Source of the DNA: Carbonactinospora thermoautotrophica
GTDB taxonomy: Bacteria; Actinomycetota; Actinomycetes; Streptomycetales; Carbonactinosporaceae
DNA: 64,000 nt
Assembly (NCBI RefSeq): GCF_001543895.1
Contig: NZ_JYIJ01000011.1
Coordinates: 62,001-126,000 of the forward strand
Reading direction: 5' to 3'
The notes under the pieces: generated by a model
The model's input: only the letters and a program-made list of their open reading frames with translations
The model's database searches: none
What the model was told of the DNA's origin: nothing
Part shown: in pieces, positions 1 through 8,148 of the stretch
Position numbering within the stretch: position 1 is the stretch's first letter
Layout: each line of letters begins with the position of its first letter
Program-made: the position numbers and the translations under genes

Positions 1-708
1 CTCGTACAGGGTGGTGGGGTCACCCAGCTGCTCGATGCGGCCAGCGTTCATGACCGCGATGGTGTCGGCCATGGTCATGGCCTCCTCCTGATCGTGCGTG
101 ACGTGCACGAACGTGAGGCCCACCTCGGTCTGGATGCGCTTGAGCTCGACCTGCATCTGGCGGCGCAGCTTCAGGTCGAGCGCGCCGAGCGGCTCGTCCA
201 GCAGCAGCACCGCCGGGCGGTTGACGATCGCGCGGGCCAGCGCCACGCGCTGCTGCTGCCCGCCGGACAGCTGGGCCGGCTTGCGCCGGGCGAGGTGGCC
301 GAGCTGCACCAGCTCGAGGGCGTCGGCCACCCGGCGCTTGACCTCACTACCCCTGATCCCGCGCCGGCGCAGGCCGAAGGCGACGTTCTCGAAGATGTCC
401 AGGTGCGGGAAGAGCGCGTAGTTCTGGAACACGGTGTTGACCGGCCGCTGGTACGGCTTGGTGTCGGTCACGTCGGTCGCGCCGATCAGCACGCGCCCGC
501 TGGTGGGCCGTTCCAGGCCGGCGATCATCCGCAGGGTCGTGGTCTTCCCGCAGCCGGAGGGGCCGAGCAGCGCGAAGAACGAGCCCTGCGGGATCACCAG
601 GTCCAGCTCGTCGACGGCGGTGAAGGCGCCGAACCGCTTGGTGAGCGCCACCAGACGCAGGTCCGCGGCCTCGGCCGTGTCCGGTGCGGTGACGGTGGGG
701 CGGGTCAT
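1..708 (-). CDS. potA: Polyamine ABC transporter ATP-binding protein, PotA-like (partial)
   Basis: This gene starts at 708 and runs off the left edge, so only the first 236 codons are visible. It is the ATPase that powers uptake of a polyamine-type substrate at the inner face of the membrane. The Walker A motif GPSGCGKT lies at residues 49-56, followed by the [11 protein letters not shown]-loop region, the [14 protein letters not shown] signature and the [11 protein letters not shown] Walker B region. This pattern is typical of the PotA/FbpC/MalK subfamily. The ATG lies 3 bases after the stop of the substrate-binding protein gene, so the two are co-transcribed. Permease genes would be expected further left. 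The polyamine assignment rests mainly on the PotD-like partner and on the aminotransferases nearby. Confidence 0.88.
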   Translation of the reverse strand, partial: MTRPTVTAPDTAEAADLRLVALTKRFGAFTAVDELDLVIPQGSFFALLGPSGCGKTTTLRMIAGLERPTSGRVLIGATDVTDTKPYQRPVNTVFQNYALFPHLDIFENVAFGLRRRGIRGSEVKRRVADALELVQLGHLARRKPAQLSGGQQQRVALARAIVNRPAVLLLDEPLGALDLKLRRQMQVELKRIQTEVGLTFVHVTHDQEEAMTMADTIAVMNAGRIEQLGDPTTLYE

Positions 709-711
709 CCG

Positions 712-1908
712 TCAGCCTCCGATGACTTCCTGGAACGCCCGGTTGTACTTGCTCTCCTCCTCGGGGGTGAGGCTCTTGAACACGTGGGCGCGCCCCATGA
801 CCTCAGCCGAGGGGAAGATGAGCGGGTTCTGCGCGAGGCCGGGGTCCTTGTCGAGGAGGATCTGCTTGGACCCGGAGACCGGTGAGATGTAGTTGATGTA
901 CTCGACCACCTGCGCCATGACGCCGGGGTCGTAGTAGTAGTTGATCAACTTCTCGGCGTTTTTCTTGTGCCGGGCCTTGTTCGGGATCACGAAGTTGTCC
1001 GAGAACATCATGTGGCCGGCCTTCGGCAGCACGTACTGCAGGTCGGGGTTGTCGGCCTTGAGCTGCACCACGTCACCGGCCCAGGCGAAACAGGCGGCGA
1101 TGTCGCCGGAGACCAGCCCCTTGCCGTACTCGTTGCCGGTGAAGCCCTTGAGCTGGCCGGACGCCTTGGCCTGGCGGATCGCCGCGAGGGCGGCGTCGAA
1201 GTCCGCGTCGGTGAAGTCCGCCGGGTTCTTGCCCAGGGCGAGCATGACGAGGCCGACCGTGTCGCGCATCTCGGTGAGCAGCGTGACCTTGCCCTTGAGC
1301 ACCGGGTCGTGGAGGAGCTGCTCCACCGACTCGATCTTCTTCCCGCCGGTCGCCTTCGGGTTGTACGCGATGCCGACGAACCCGGTCTGCCACGGCAGCG
1401 AGTAGCGCCGACCCGGGTCGAAGGGCACGTCCCGGAGGGCGGGCTCCAGCGTCTTCGCGTTCGGGATGTTGGCCTTGTCTAGTTCCTGGATCCAACCGAA
1501 GCGGATGAGCCGGGCCACCATGTAGTCGGTGAGGATCATCAGGTCGCGTCCGGTGTCCTGGCCGGCGGCGAGCTGCGGCCTGACCTTCGCGAAGAACTCG
1601 TCGTTGTCGTTGACGTCCTCGGTGTAGTTGACCTTGATACCGGTCTGCCGGGTGAACGCCTCGATCGTGGGGTGGCGCTGCGTCTTGTCGTCGACGTCGA
1701 TGTACTCCGGCCAGTTCGACCAGTTGACGATCTTCTCCTGGTCGGACATGTCGGTGGCAGCGCGCTCAGCGGCGCTCCTGCGGTTGGCGGGCGCGCTGCC
1801 GCACCCGGCCAGCGCGACGCCCAGCGCGGCCGCGCCCAGACCGCGCATCAGGGTACGGCGGGTGAGCAGCCCGCGCGCGAGGGCGGGGGACATTCGGACC
1901 TCGGTCAT
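712..1908 (-). CDS. potD: Spermidine/putrescine-type ABC transporter substrate-binding lipoprotein
   Basis: A 398-residue extracytoplasmic binding protein of the PotD/PotF family. The start at 1908 is preferred over an upstream in-frame one because GAGGAA lies 8 bases before it and because the protein then begins with a sensible export signal. That signal has a twin-arginine stretch (TRRTLMRGLG, residues 16-25) followed by a lipobox LAGC with Cys36, so it may be a Tat-exported lipoprotein. The mature part carries PotD hallmarks such as NWSNWPEYID and YYYDPGVMAQVVEYINYISPV near the C-terminus. It is the first gene of the transporter operon and is followed 3 bases later by the PotA-like ATPase. 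The exact ligand (putrescine, spermidine or another amine) cannot be decided from the sequence. Confidence 0.88.
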   Translation of the reverse strand: MTEVRMSPALARGLLTRRTLMRGLGAAALGVALAGCGSAPANRRSAAERAATDMSDQEKIVNWSNWPEYIDVDDKTQRHPTIEAFTRQTGIKVNYTEDVNDNDEFFAKVRPQLAAGQDTGRDLMILTDYMVARLIRFGWIQELDKANIPNAKTLEPALRDVPFDPGRRYSLPWQTGFVGIAYNPKATGGKKIESVEQLLHDPVLKGKVTLLTEMRDTVGLVMLALGKNPADFTDADFDAALAAIRQAKASGQLKGFTGNEYGKGLVSGDIAACFAWAGDVVQLKADNPDLQYVLPKAGHMMFSDNFVIPNKARHKKNAEKLINYYYDPGVMAQVVEYINYISPVSGSKQILLDKDPGLAQNPLIFPSAEVMGRAHVFKSLTPEEESKYNRAFQEVIGG

Positions 1909-1967
1909 GGCGGGTTCCTCTCTCAGGGCGAGGACATGGTCTGGCGGCCGGTGGAGACCGTACGGTG

Positions 1968-2456
1968 TCATTCGTTGCGCGCTATCCCCGTCGCGTCGTA
2001 CATGACGTGCTTGACCTGCGGGTAGCGCGTACTGCGACGTAAAGGCCGACCGCCGGTCCCCGCCTGCGGCATCTCGCTGGTGATCGGGATGTGCCGGCAT
2101 CCGGCGCGGGTGGCACGCAGGGTCCGGAACACGTCGCGGGTCCAGGCCGTAGCGGGTGTCGTCAGCGAGCGCGATGCCCTCCCCGTCGGAGTCGAACGGC
2201 AGCGCCGGCCCGAAGACCTCCTGCTGGAGGGTCTCGAAGTCCTGGACCGCGACGGGGGCGGGCTCACCGTACGCGCCGCGGGCAAGGTCGCCGGTTCGGC
2301 CGGGGTCGCCCGCTCCGGGAACGCCCGCCGTGCGCCGGCGACAGCTACGGCGCAGGCGTCCGCCAGCCGGGCCTTCGTGGCTGTCCGCGGGTCGGTCCGG
2401 GTCTCGCCCGAGCTGCCCACACGGTGGCGGCCGGCGATGAACTGGTGCACGCCCAC
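1968..2456 (-). pseudogene. Decayed aminobutyraldehyde-type aldehyde dehydrogenase
   Basis: The minus strand retains the two ends of an NAD-dependent aldehyde dehydrogenase (ALDH) but lacks the catalytic middle. From 2456 one frame reads an ALDH-like N-terminus (HQFIAGRHRVGSSGETRT). Around 2150-2270 another frame reads the late ALDH block QEVFGPALPFDSDGEG followed by IALADDTRYGL. The first frame then resumes with WTRDVFRTLRATRAG, ITSEMPQAG and the terminal VKHVMYDATG. Roughly 300 codons carrying the active-site Cys and Glu are gone, and at least two frameshifts are present. In amine catabolism this enzyme would oxidise 4-aminobutyraldehyde made by an aminotransferase such as those at 2718 and 4965, so its loss may break the local pathway. 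The 261 bases from 2457 to the next start show no other gene. Confidence 0.7.
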
Positions 2457-2717
2457 CCCCTTTCGGCTGCGTTTTCCGTTGCCTACACGCCTCAGCTTTT
2501 TGGAAAGCGCTAGATGGATGCTCCAGTTTGGTGGAATAGTCTGTCGATACAGCTACCTACTGTCCACCCCCAGCTTGAAACGATCACCGACCGTGGCACA
2601 GCTGTGACCGTGGCCGACGCAGGTCGCCAGCGAGCCGAAGCATCGGCGGCGCCACGATCGCCGGCCAGCCCTTAGGGTCGAGACTGGCGGACCCACAGTA
2701 CGACCCTGGGAGGCCCC

Positions 2718-4019
2718 GTGAGCTCCGACCTCCTCGCCCGTCATCGGCGCGTCATGCCGTCCTGGCTGGCGCTCTACTACGACGAGCCCATCGAGATCAC
2801 GCACGGGCGCGGCTGCCGCGTGACCGACGCGGACGGACGCGAGTACCTGGACTTCTTCGCCGGCATTCTCACCAACATAATCGGCTACGGCGTGCCCGAG
2901 GTGCGGGCGGCGCTGGACCGGCAGCTGGACACCGGTGTGGTGCACACCTCGACGCTGTACCTGATCCGGCAGCAGGTCGAGCTCGCCGAGCGCATCGCGG
3001 AGCTGTCCGGTATTCCGGACGCCAAGGTGTTCTTCACCACCTCAGGCACCGAGGCGAACGAGGCGGCCCTGCTGCTCGCCACCACCTACCGGCGCAGCAA
3101 CCAGGTGCTCGCCCTGCGCAACAGCTACCACGGCCGCGGGTTCGGCACGATCGCGATCACCGGTAACCGCGGCTGGTCCGCGTCCAGCCTCTCCCCCCTC
3201 CAGGTCGCTTACGTGCAGAACGGGTACCGCTACCGCAGCCCGTTCCGCGACCTGTCGGACGCCGACTTCATCGCCGCCTGCGTACGCGACCTGCGTGACG
3301 TCATCGACACCTGCACCGCCGGCGACGTCGCCTGCATGATCGCCGAACCCGTCCAGGGCGTGGGCGGGTTCACCGTGCCGCCGGACGGGTTCTTCGGCGC
3401 CGTGAAGGAGGTGCTCGACGAGCACGGCATCCTTTTCATCAGCGACGAGGTGCAGACCGGCTGGGGCCGCACCGGCGAGCACTTCTGGGGCATCCAGGCG
3501 CACGGCGTGGTCCCGGACGCGATGACCTTCGCCAAGGGGCTCGGCAACGGCCTCACGATCGGCGGCGTCGTCGCCCGGGCGGAGCTGATGGACTGCCTGG
3601 CCGCCAACTCCATCTCCACCTTCGGCGGCAACCCGTTGTCCGCCGCGGCCGGCCTCGCCACCCTCCAGTACCTGCTCGACCACGACCTGCAGGCCAACGC
3701 GCTCAAGGTCGGCACCCGGCTGCTGGACGGCCTGCGTCCCCTGGTCGGGCGGTACCCGGTCGTCGGTGACGTGCGCGGCAAGGGCCTGATGATCGCCGTC
3801 GAGCTGGTCGAGCCCGGCACCACCGATCCCAGCCCGCGGCTGGCCACCCGGGTGCAGGAGCACGCCAAGGCCGCCGGTCTGCTCATCGGCAAGGGCGGGC
3901 TGTACGGGAACGTGCTGCGCATCGCTCCCCCGCTCACCCTGACCGAGGAGGAGGCCGACGAGGGCCTGCGCGTGCTCCTCGCCGCCGTCGCCGCGACCGA
4001 CGAGGAGGCCCGCGCGTGA
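2718..4019 (+). CDS. Class III PLP-dependent aminotransferase (4-aminobutyrate/omega-amino acid type)
   Basis: A 433-residue cytosolic class III aminotransferase. It begins at a GTG preceded by CTGGGAGG with suitable spacing. The PLP pocket is visible: TSGTEANEAALLLA for phosphate binding, the DEVQTGWGRTG motif with the cofactor-contacting Asp, and the Schiff-base lysine K273 in MTFAKGLGNG. Length and motifs fit 4-aminobutyrate or other omega-amino acid transaminases, which move an amino group from a terminal amine to a keto acid. It stands between the polyamine transporter with its ALDH remnant on the left and an Lrp/AsnC regulator on the right, which suggests a role in polyamine or GABA breakdown. 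The exact amino donor cannot be read from the sequence. Confidence 0.88.
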   Translation: MSSDLLARHRRVMPSWLALYYDEPIEITHGRGCRVTDADGREYLDFFAGILTNIIGYGVPEVRAALDRQLDTGVVHTSTLYLIRQQVELAERIAELSGIPDAKVFFTTSGTEANEAALLLATTYRRSNQVLALRNSYHGRGFGTIAITGNRGWSASSLSPLQVAYVQNGYRYRSPFRDLSDADFIAACVRDLRDVIDTCTAGDVACMIAEPVQGVGGFTVPPDGFFGAVKEVLDEHGILFISDEVQTGWGRTGEHFWGIQAHGVVPDAMTFAKGLGNGLTIGGVVARAELMDCLAANSISTFGGNPLSAAAGLATLQYLLDHDLQANALKVGTRLLDGLRPLVGRYPVVGDVRGKGLMIAVELVEPGTTDPSPRLATRVQEHAKAAGLLIGKGGLYGNVLRIAPPLTLTEEEADEGLRVLLAAVAATDEEARA

Positions 4020-4100
4020 AGACCGTTTCCCCCGGGACAAGGTGATCATCTCCCGCTGACGCGACGCCCAGGGCTGAGCGTCGGCTTCCCCACCCACTCG

Positions 4101-4132
4101 GGAGGGACCGGCGGCGAGCCGCCGGTCCCTCC
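4101..4132 (+). terminator. Perfect 15-bp hairpin after the aminotransferase gene
   Basis: Bases 4101-4115 and 4118-4132 are perfectly complementary (GGAGGGACCGGCGGC with its reverse complement), separated by 2 bases. There is no U-tract, as is common for actinobacterial intrinsic terminators. It lies 81 bases after the aminotransferase stop and before the Lrp/AsnC gene. Confidence 0.7.
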
Positions 4133-4177
4133 GGCCGGGGGCGGGCAGCACCCGGCCGTTTCGCGGCACACCGACGC

Positions 4178-4197
4178 GTCACTGGTTTACTGGTGAC
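4178..4197 (+). promoter_or_regulatory. Imperfect 20-bp palindrome abutting the Lrp/AsnC start
   Basis: GTCACTGGTTTACTGGTGAC ends directly at the ATG of the Lrp/AsnC gene. The outer GTCAC and GTGAC arms are exact inverted repeats. Such regulators commonly control themselves, so this is a plausible autoregulatory operator. No Shine-Dalgarno sequence precedes the ATG, so the transcript may be leaderless. Both points are inference from position and symmetry. Confidence 0.4.
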
Positions 4198-4722
4198 ATG
4201 GTCAGAGAACGGCGGTCCGCCTCGTCCCGTTCGCGCGCCAGCGCGGAGGTCCCGGTGTCTCGTTCGGCGTCGCCGATGGTGCTGGACGACGTGGCCAAGG
4301 CGATCATCGAGCAGCTACAGCGGGACGGTCGCACCTCGTACGCGGCGCTGGCCAAGTCCGTGGGGCTGTCCGAGACCGCGGTCCGTCAGCGGGTGCAGCG
4401 GCTGCTCGACGACGGGGTGATGCAGATCGTCGCCGTGACGGACCCGATGATGTTGGGGTTCAAGCGGCAGGTCATGGTGGGCATCCGCGCGGACGGCAAC
4501 CTGCGCAAGATCGCGGAGAAGCTGGCCGCGGTGCCGGAGATCGACTACGTGGTGATCACCGCCGGGTCGTTCGACCTGCTGGTCGAGTTCGTCGCCGAGG
4601 ACGACGACCGCCTGCTGGAGATCATCGACGAGACGATCCGACCGATCCCCGGGGTCCGCGACTGCGAGATCTTCGTGTACCTGAGCCTGGTCAAGCAGAC
4701 CTACGCCTGGGGTGTGCGCTGA
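4198..4722 (+). CDS. Lrp/AsnC family transcriptional regulator
   Basis: A 174-residue one-component regulator. After a basic, poorly conserved stretch of about 25 residues comes the winged helix-turn-helix (MVLDDVAKAIIEQLQRDGRTSYAALAKSVGLSETAVRQRVQRLLDDGV), then the ligand-binding RAM domain from about residue 80, containing VVITAGSFDLLVEFV. Lrp/AsnC proteins form octamers that sense amino acids. This one lies between two aminotransferase genes and probably controls them in response to an amine or amino acid. An in-frame GTG at codon 20 would remove the basic leader and is a possible alternative start. The ATG at 4198 directly follows a palindrome. Confidence 0.88.
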   Translation: MVRERRSASSRSRASAEVPVSRSASPMVLDDVAKAIIEQLQRDGRTSYAALAKSVGLSETAVRQRVQRLLDDGVMQIVAVTDPMMLGFKRQVMVGIRADGNLRKIAEKLAAVPEIDYVVITAGSFDLLVEFVAEDDDRLLEIIDETIRPIPGVRDCEIFVYLSLVKQTYAWGVR

Positions 4723-4769
4723 GCGGACCGCGGTTCCGCTGAACCGTCTGGTTCCCGGCTTTGAGGCCT

Positions 4770-4800
4770 CCGCGCGGGCGGGGGAAGGCCCCCCGCGCGG
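4770..4800. terminator. GC-rich hairpin between convergent genes
   Basis: CCGCGCGGG followed by a G-rich arm pairs, with slight imperfection, with the CCCCCCGCGCGG arm. It lies between the Lrp/AsnC gene on the plus strand and the aminotransferase gene ending at 4965 on the minus strand, and could end transcription in both directions. There is no U-tract. The remaining 242-base gap shows no gene. Confidence 0.45.
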
Positions 4801-4964
4801 GCGGGGATCGGCCGGACGCCGGCTCTCCGGCGTGAACGGGCAGGGCGCACGTCTTTGGCGGGCGGCGGGCCGCGCCGGCCGATCGGCACCACCCGCCGCA
4901 GGACCAAGACGCGCGGGGCCGGGCAAGCGCCTTCCGGTCGCCCGGCGCGGCTGCCGGGCACGTC

Positions 4965-6341
4965 CTACAGTCGCTGCCAGGCCCGGGTGAGGACGTCGCG
5001 GAGGATCTGCTCGATCTCGTCGAACTGCTGCTGGTCGGCGATGAGCGGCGGGGCGAGCTGGACGACGGGATCGCCGCGGTCGTCGGCGCGGCAGATCAGG
5101 CCGGCCTCGAACAGGGCGTTGGACAGGAAGCCGCGCAGCAGCCGTTCGGACTCGGCGTCGGTGAAGGTCTCCTTGGTGGCCTTGTCCTTGACCAGTTCGA
5201 TGCCGTAGAAGTAGCCATCGCCACGCACGTCGCCGACGATCGGCAGGTCCAGCAGCTTCTCCAGGGTGGCGCGGAAGGCCGCCTCGCGGCCGCGCACGTG
5301 GTCGAGCAGGCCCTCGCGTTCGAAGATGTCGAGGTTGGCCAGGGCGACGGCGGCGGAGACGGGATGGCCGGCGAAGGTGATCCCGTGCAGGAAGGTGTTG
5401 GTGTCGCGCAGGAACGGCTCGATCAACCGGTCGCTGGCGATGAGCGCGCCCAGCGGGGCGTAGCCGGAGGTGAGGCCCTTGGCGCAGGTGATCATGTCGG
5501 GCAGGTAGCCGTAGCGTTCGGCGCCGAAGTAGTAGCCCAGCCGCCCGAAGGCGCAGATCACCTCGTCAGAGACCAACAGCACCCCGTAGCGGTCGCAGAT
5601 CTCGCGCACGCGGGGGAAGTAGCCGGGCGGGGGTGGGAAACAGCCGCCGGAGTTCTGCACCGGCTCCAGGTACACCGCCGCGACGGTCTCCGGGCCTTCC
5701 CGCAGGATCGCCCGCTCGATCTCGTCCGCGGCCCAGCGGCCGAACGCCTCAGGGTCGTCGCCGTGTTCGGGGGCTCGGTAGAAGTTGGTGTTGGGCACCC
5801 GGACCCCGCCGGGCACCAGCGGCTCGAACGGGGTCTTGATCGCCGGCAGTCCAGTGATCGACAGGGCGCCGAGCGTCGTGCCGTGGTAGGCGATCTCCCG
5901 GCTCAGGACCTTGTACCGGCTCGGCTGCCCGATGACCTTGAAGTACTGGCGGGCCAGCTTCCACGCCGACTCCACCGCCTCCGAGCCGCCGGTGGTGAAG
6001 AACACCCGGTTCAGATCCCCCGGCGCCAGCTCCGCGATCCGCTCGGCCAACTCCACCGCACGTGGGTGCGCGTAGCTCCACAGCGGAAAGTACGCCAGCT
6101 CCCCGGCCTGCTTCGCCGCCGCCTCGGCCAGCTCGGAACGGCCGTGCCCTACCTGGGTGACGAACAGACCGGACAAGCCGTCCAGATACCGTCTACCTTC
6201 CACGTCCCAGACATAGCAACCGTCGCCCCGCACCATCACGGGGACGTCCTGGTCGGCATACGCCGACATGCGCGTGAAATGCATCCACAGATGCCGCCGT
6301 GCGGCCGCCTGGAGATCGTCTTTCCGGGCGTGCGACGTCAT
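4965..6341 (-). CDS. Class III aminotransferase, putrescine/omega-amine:pyruvate type
   Basis: A 458-residue PLP-dependent aminotransferase. Visible motifs are FFTTGGSEAVESAWKLARQY (phosphate pocket), IAYHGTTLGALSITG, LVSDEVICAFGRLGYYFG (cofactor Asp) and the Schiff-base lysine K288 in MITCAKGLTSGYAPLGA. The N-terminal WMHFTRMSAY block and the overall length match the SpuC/omega-amine:pyruvate group, which deaminates putrescine and related diamines with pyruvate as acceptor. It is convergent with the Lrp/AsnC gene. The region upstream of its start (about 6342-6430) is unusually AT-rich for this genome, around ATTATTTAAACAAGG, and is the likely promoter. Substrate is inferred from the group and from the PotA/PotD neighbours. 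Confidence 0.85.
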   Translation of the reverse strand: MTSHARKDDLQAAARRHLWMHFTRMSAYADQDVPVMVRGDGCYVWDVEGRRYLDGLSGLFVTQVGHGRSELAEAAAKQAGELAYFPLWSYAHPRAVELAERIAELAPGDLNRVFFTTGGSEAVESAWKLARQYFKVIGQPSRYKVLSREIAYHGTTLGALSITGLPAIKTPFEPLVPGGVRVPNTNFYRAPEHGDDPEAFGRWAADEIERAILREGPETVAAVYLEPVQNSGGCFPPPPGYFPRVREICDRYGVLLVSDEVICAFGRLGYYFGAERYGYLPDMITCAKGLTSGYAPLGALIASDRLIEPFLRDTNTFLHGITFAGHPVSAAVALANLDIFEREGLLDHVRGREAAFRATLEKLLDLPIVGDVRGDGYFYGIELVKDKATKETFTDAESERLLRGFLSNALFEAGLICRADDRGDPVVQLAPPLIADQQQFDEIEQILRDVLTRAWQRL

Positions 6342-6490
6342 GGGGTTCTCCGGTCCAGCTCAGCCAACAGGGAAGTTGAGTTCTGATTCTGCATGCTGAT
6401 CATTATTTAAACAAGGATTCCGCTGAGCTAGCGCTGATGAATAGCGGATACCAGGTAACCGGTAGCCACCCAGGACCGCCCGGACACGCT

Positions 6491-6520
6491 TGGGCCCCGC
6501 GGCACGTGCCGCGGGGCCCA
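6491..6520. terminator. Perfect 30-bp palindrome, probable terminator
   Basis: TGGGCCCCGCGGCAC is followed immediately by its exact reverse complement. The palindrome lies 23 bases beyond the stop of the small membrane protein gene on the minus strand and upstream of the aminotransferase gene. It most likely ends the former transcript. No U-tract follows. Confidence 0.65.
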
Positions 6521-6543
6521 GACGCCGTACTCGATGACCACGC

Positions 6544-6747
6544 TCAGGCGGCGCGGGTCAGGTCAGACTGCCCGGTCCGCTCACCAGGCTCTTCCGTCCT
6601 GGCCGACGCCGCCGTGCACGTGGCCAGAGCCTCCACCGTGTCGTGCCACCGCTCCACCTGCCGAACCTCCAGCGGGTAGTGGCGGCGGCGCCACACCAGG
6701 ACAGTCCACATCACTGCCAGTGTGGCGAGAAACAGCAGGAGGGTCAC
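6544..6747 (-). CDS. Small single-pass membrane protein
   Basis: A 67-residue protein that I do not recognise. A strong Shine-Dalgarno sequence (GAGGAGGTGAG) sits directly upstream of the GTG at 6747, which supports a real gene. The first 17 residues form a hydrophobic segment, followed by the positive cluster WRRRHYPL. This predicts a membrane anchor with an out-in orientation and a short charged cytoplasmic tail of about 45 residues. It is followed by a perfect palindromic terminator. It is not obviously co-transcribed with the aminotransferase gene or with the glycosyltransferase gene. No function can be assigned. Confidence 0.55.
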   Translation of the reverse strand: MTLLLFLATLAVMWTVLVWRRRHYPLEVRQVERWHDTVEALATCTAASARTEEPGERTGQSDLTRAA

Positions 6748-6989
6748 CTCACCTCCTCGTGTGTTCGTGAGAACTCCCCCACCTCAAGGACGAACCGGCG
6801 CCGGCGCGAAAGGTTACGAAAGCCGGCACGGGATCTCCCGAATGGAGGACACCGGGTCACTCCCGTTTTGTTCCCGGCCCGGGCGGGCCAGGCGGGAACA
6901 GGCATCGCCCTACGCGCCTTCGGGCCTGTTGGATCACCGTTACCCCGGAATCGGCGGCTCCCGCCCGATGAGTCAACGCGCCGACATGG

Positions 6990-7028
6990 GTGGCCGTCCC
7001 GGTGGCCCGCGCGCACCGGGACGGCCAC
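6990..7028 (-). terminator. Perfect 15-bp hairpin after the glycosyltransferase gene
   Basis: GTGGCCGTCCCGGTG (6990-7004) pairs exactly with 7014-7028 across a 9-base loop. It begins 4 bases beyond the TGA of the GT4 gene on the minus strand and should end that operon. The rest of 6748-7032 holds no recognisable gene. Confidence 0.75.
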
Positions 7029-7032
7029 GTCC

Positions 7033-8094
7033 TCACGCGGCCGGCTCCAGGGTCGGGACCCGGGCGAGCACCCGCCGGTACACCGCCTCGTACCCGGCGG
7101 CCATCGCGTCGACGTCGAACCGACTCGCCACATGCGCCCGGCACGCCTCGGGGTCGAGCCGCTCCACCTCGGCCACGGCCTGGGGCAGCTCCTCCAGCCG
7201 CTCGCAGACGCGCCCGGTGACACGGTCGGCCACCACCTCCGGGACCGCGCCGCGTCGCAGCGCCACGACCGGGGTGCCGCAGGCCATCGCCTCGATCATC
7301 ACCATCCCGAACGGCTCCTCCCAGCAGATCGGGAAGAGCAGGCAGCGCGCCGCCGCGAGCAGTTCCTTCTTGCGCTCGGTGTCGATCTCCCCGATGTATT
7401 CGGCGTCCGGGCCGAGCCGGGGCTGCACCGCCTCCGCGAAGTACGCACGCTCCATCGGCTCGGTGCACTTGCCGGCCAGCAGCAGCCGCCGGCCGGCCGC
7501 GCGCGCCGCCTCGATCGCCAGGTGCGCGCCCTTCTCCGGGGCCATCCGGCCGAGGAACAGCAGGAAGTCCTCCTTGTCCCGCCGGAACGGGAAGTCGGCG
7601 ACCCGCACGGCGTTGTGGACGGTCGCCACCCAGTTCAGGTCGGGTGCGGCCCGCCGCTGGGCGTCGGAGACGCCCACCAGGTGCACGCTCTTGTCCAGGT
7701 ACCGGTAGTACCGGCCCCGCTCGCCGGCCACCGGGCCGTGCACGGTGACGACGGTCGGCGTCCGCCGTCCCCGGGCCAGCAGCGGGCCCGCCAGTGAGTG
7801 GTCGTGCACCACGTCGACAGCCAACTCCTCCAGGTAGTACGCGACTCCGGCCGCGTGCACCACCTCCGGCTCGGGCGTGCCGAGCCGCGCGCCCTGGGGC
7901 TCGTCGTACGTGCGGATGAACGCCGTCGCCTTCGTATGGTGCTCACCCGCGCCGACCAGCGTGACCCGGTGGCCACGGGCCACCAGCGCGTCGACGAGGT
8001 CCGCGCACATGCTCTCGATGCCCCCGTACGCGACCGGTGGCAGCTCGAACCACGGCGGGACGACCATCGCGATGTGGAGTGAACCGGCAGTCAC
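7033..8094 (-). CDS. GT4-family glycosyltransferase
   Basis: A 353-residue retaining glycosyltransferase with the GT-B fold. The N-terminal half begins IAMVVPPWFELPPVAYGGIESMCADL, the usual acceptor-side glycine loop. The C-terminal half has LFLGRMAPEKGAHLAIEAA and the EX7E-type motif in WEEPFGMVMIEAMACGTPVVALRRG, which binds the sugar nucleotide. No signal peptide or membrane segment is seen, so it is cytosolic. It follows the debranching-type glucosidase gene on the same strand with a 54-base gap, and a hairpin terminator follows it, so the pair probably forms a small carbohydrate operon. Donor and acceptor sugars cannot be told from the sequence. Confidence 0.87.
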   Translation of the reverse strand: MTAGSLHIAMVVPPWFELPPVAYGGIESMCADLVDALVARGHRVTLVGAGEHHTKATAFIRTYDEPQGARLGTPEPEVVHAAGVAYYLEELAVDVVHDHSLAGPLLARGRRTPTVVTVHGPVAGERGRYYRYLDKSVHLVGVSDAQRRAAPDLNWVATVHNAVRVADFPFRRDKEDFLLFLGRMAPEKGAHLAIEAARAAGRRLLLAGKCTEPMERAYFAEAVQPRLGPDAEYIGEIDTERKKELLAAARCLLFPICWEEPFGMVMIEAMACGTPVVALRRGAVPEVVADRVTGRVCERLEELPQAVAEVERLDPEACRAHVASRFDVDAMAAGYEAVYRRVLARVPTLEPAA

Positions 8095-8148
8095 CTACCC
8101 CTCCCTCCTAGGCCAGAGGTTTCCACTGCGGCCGTGATTCTCCTCGGT

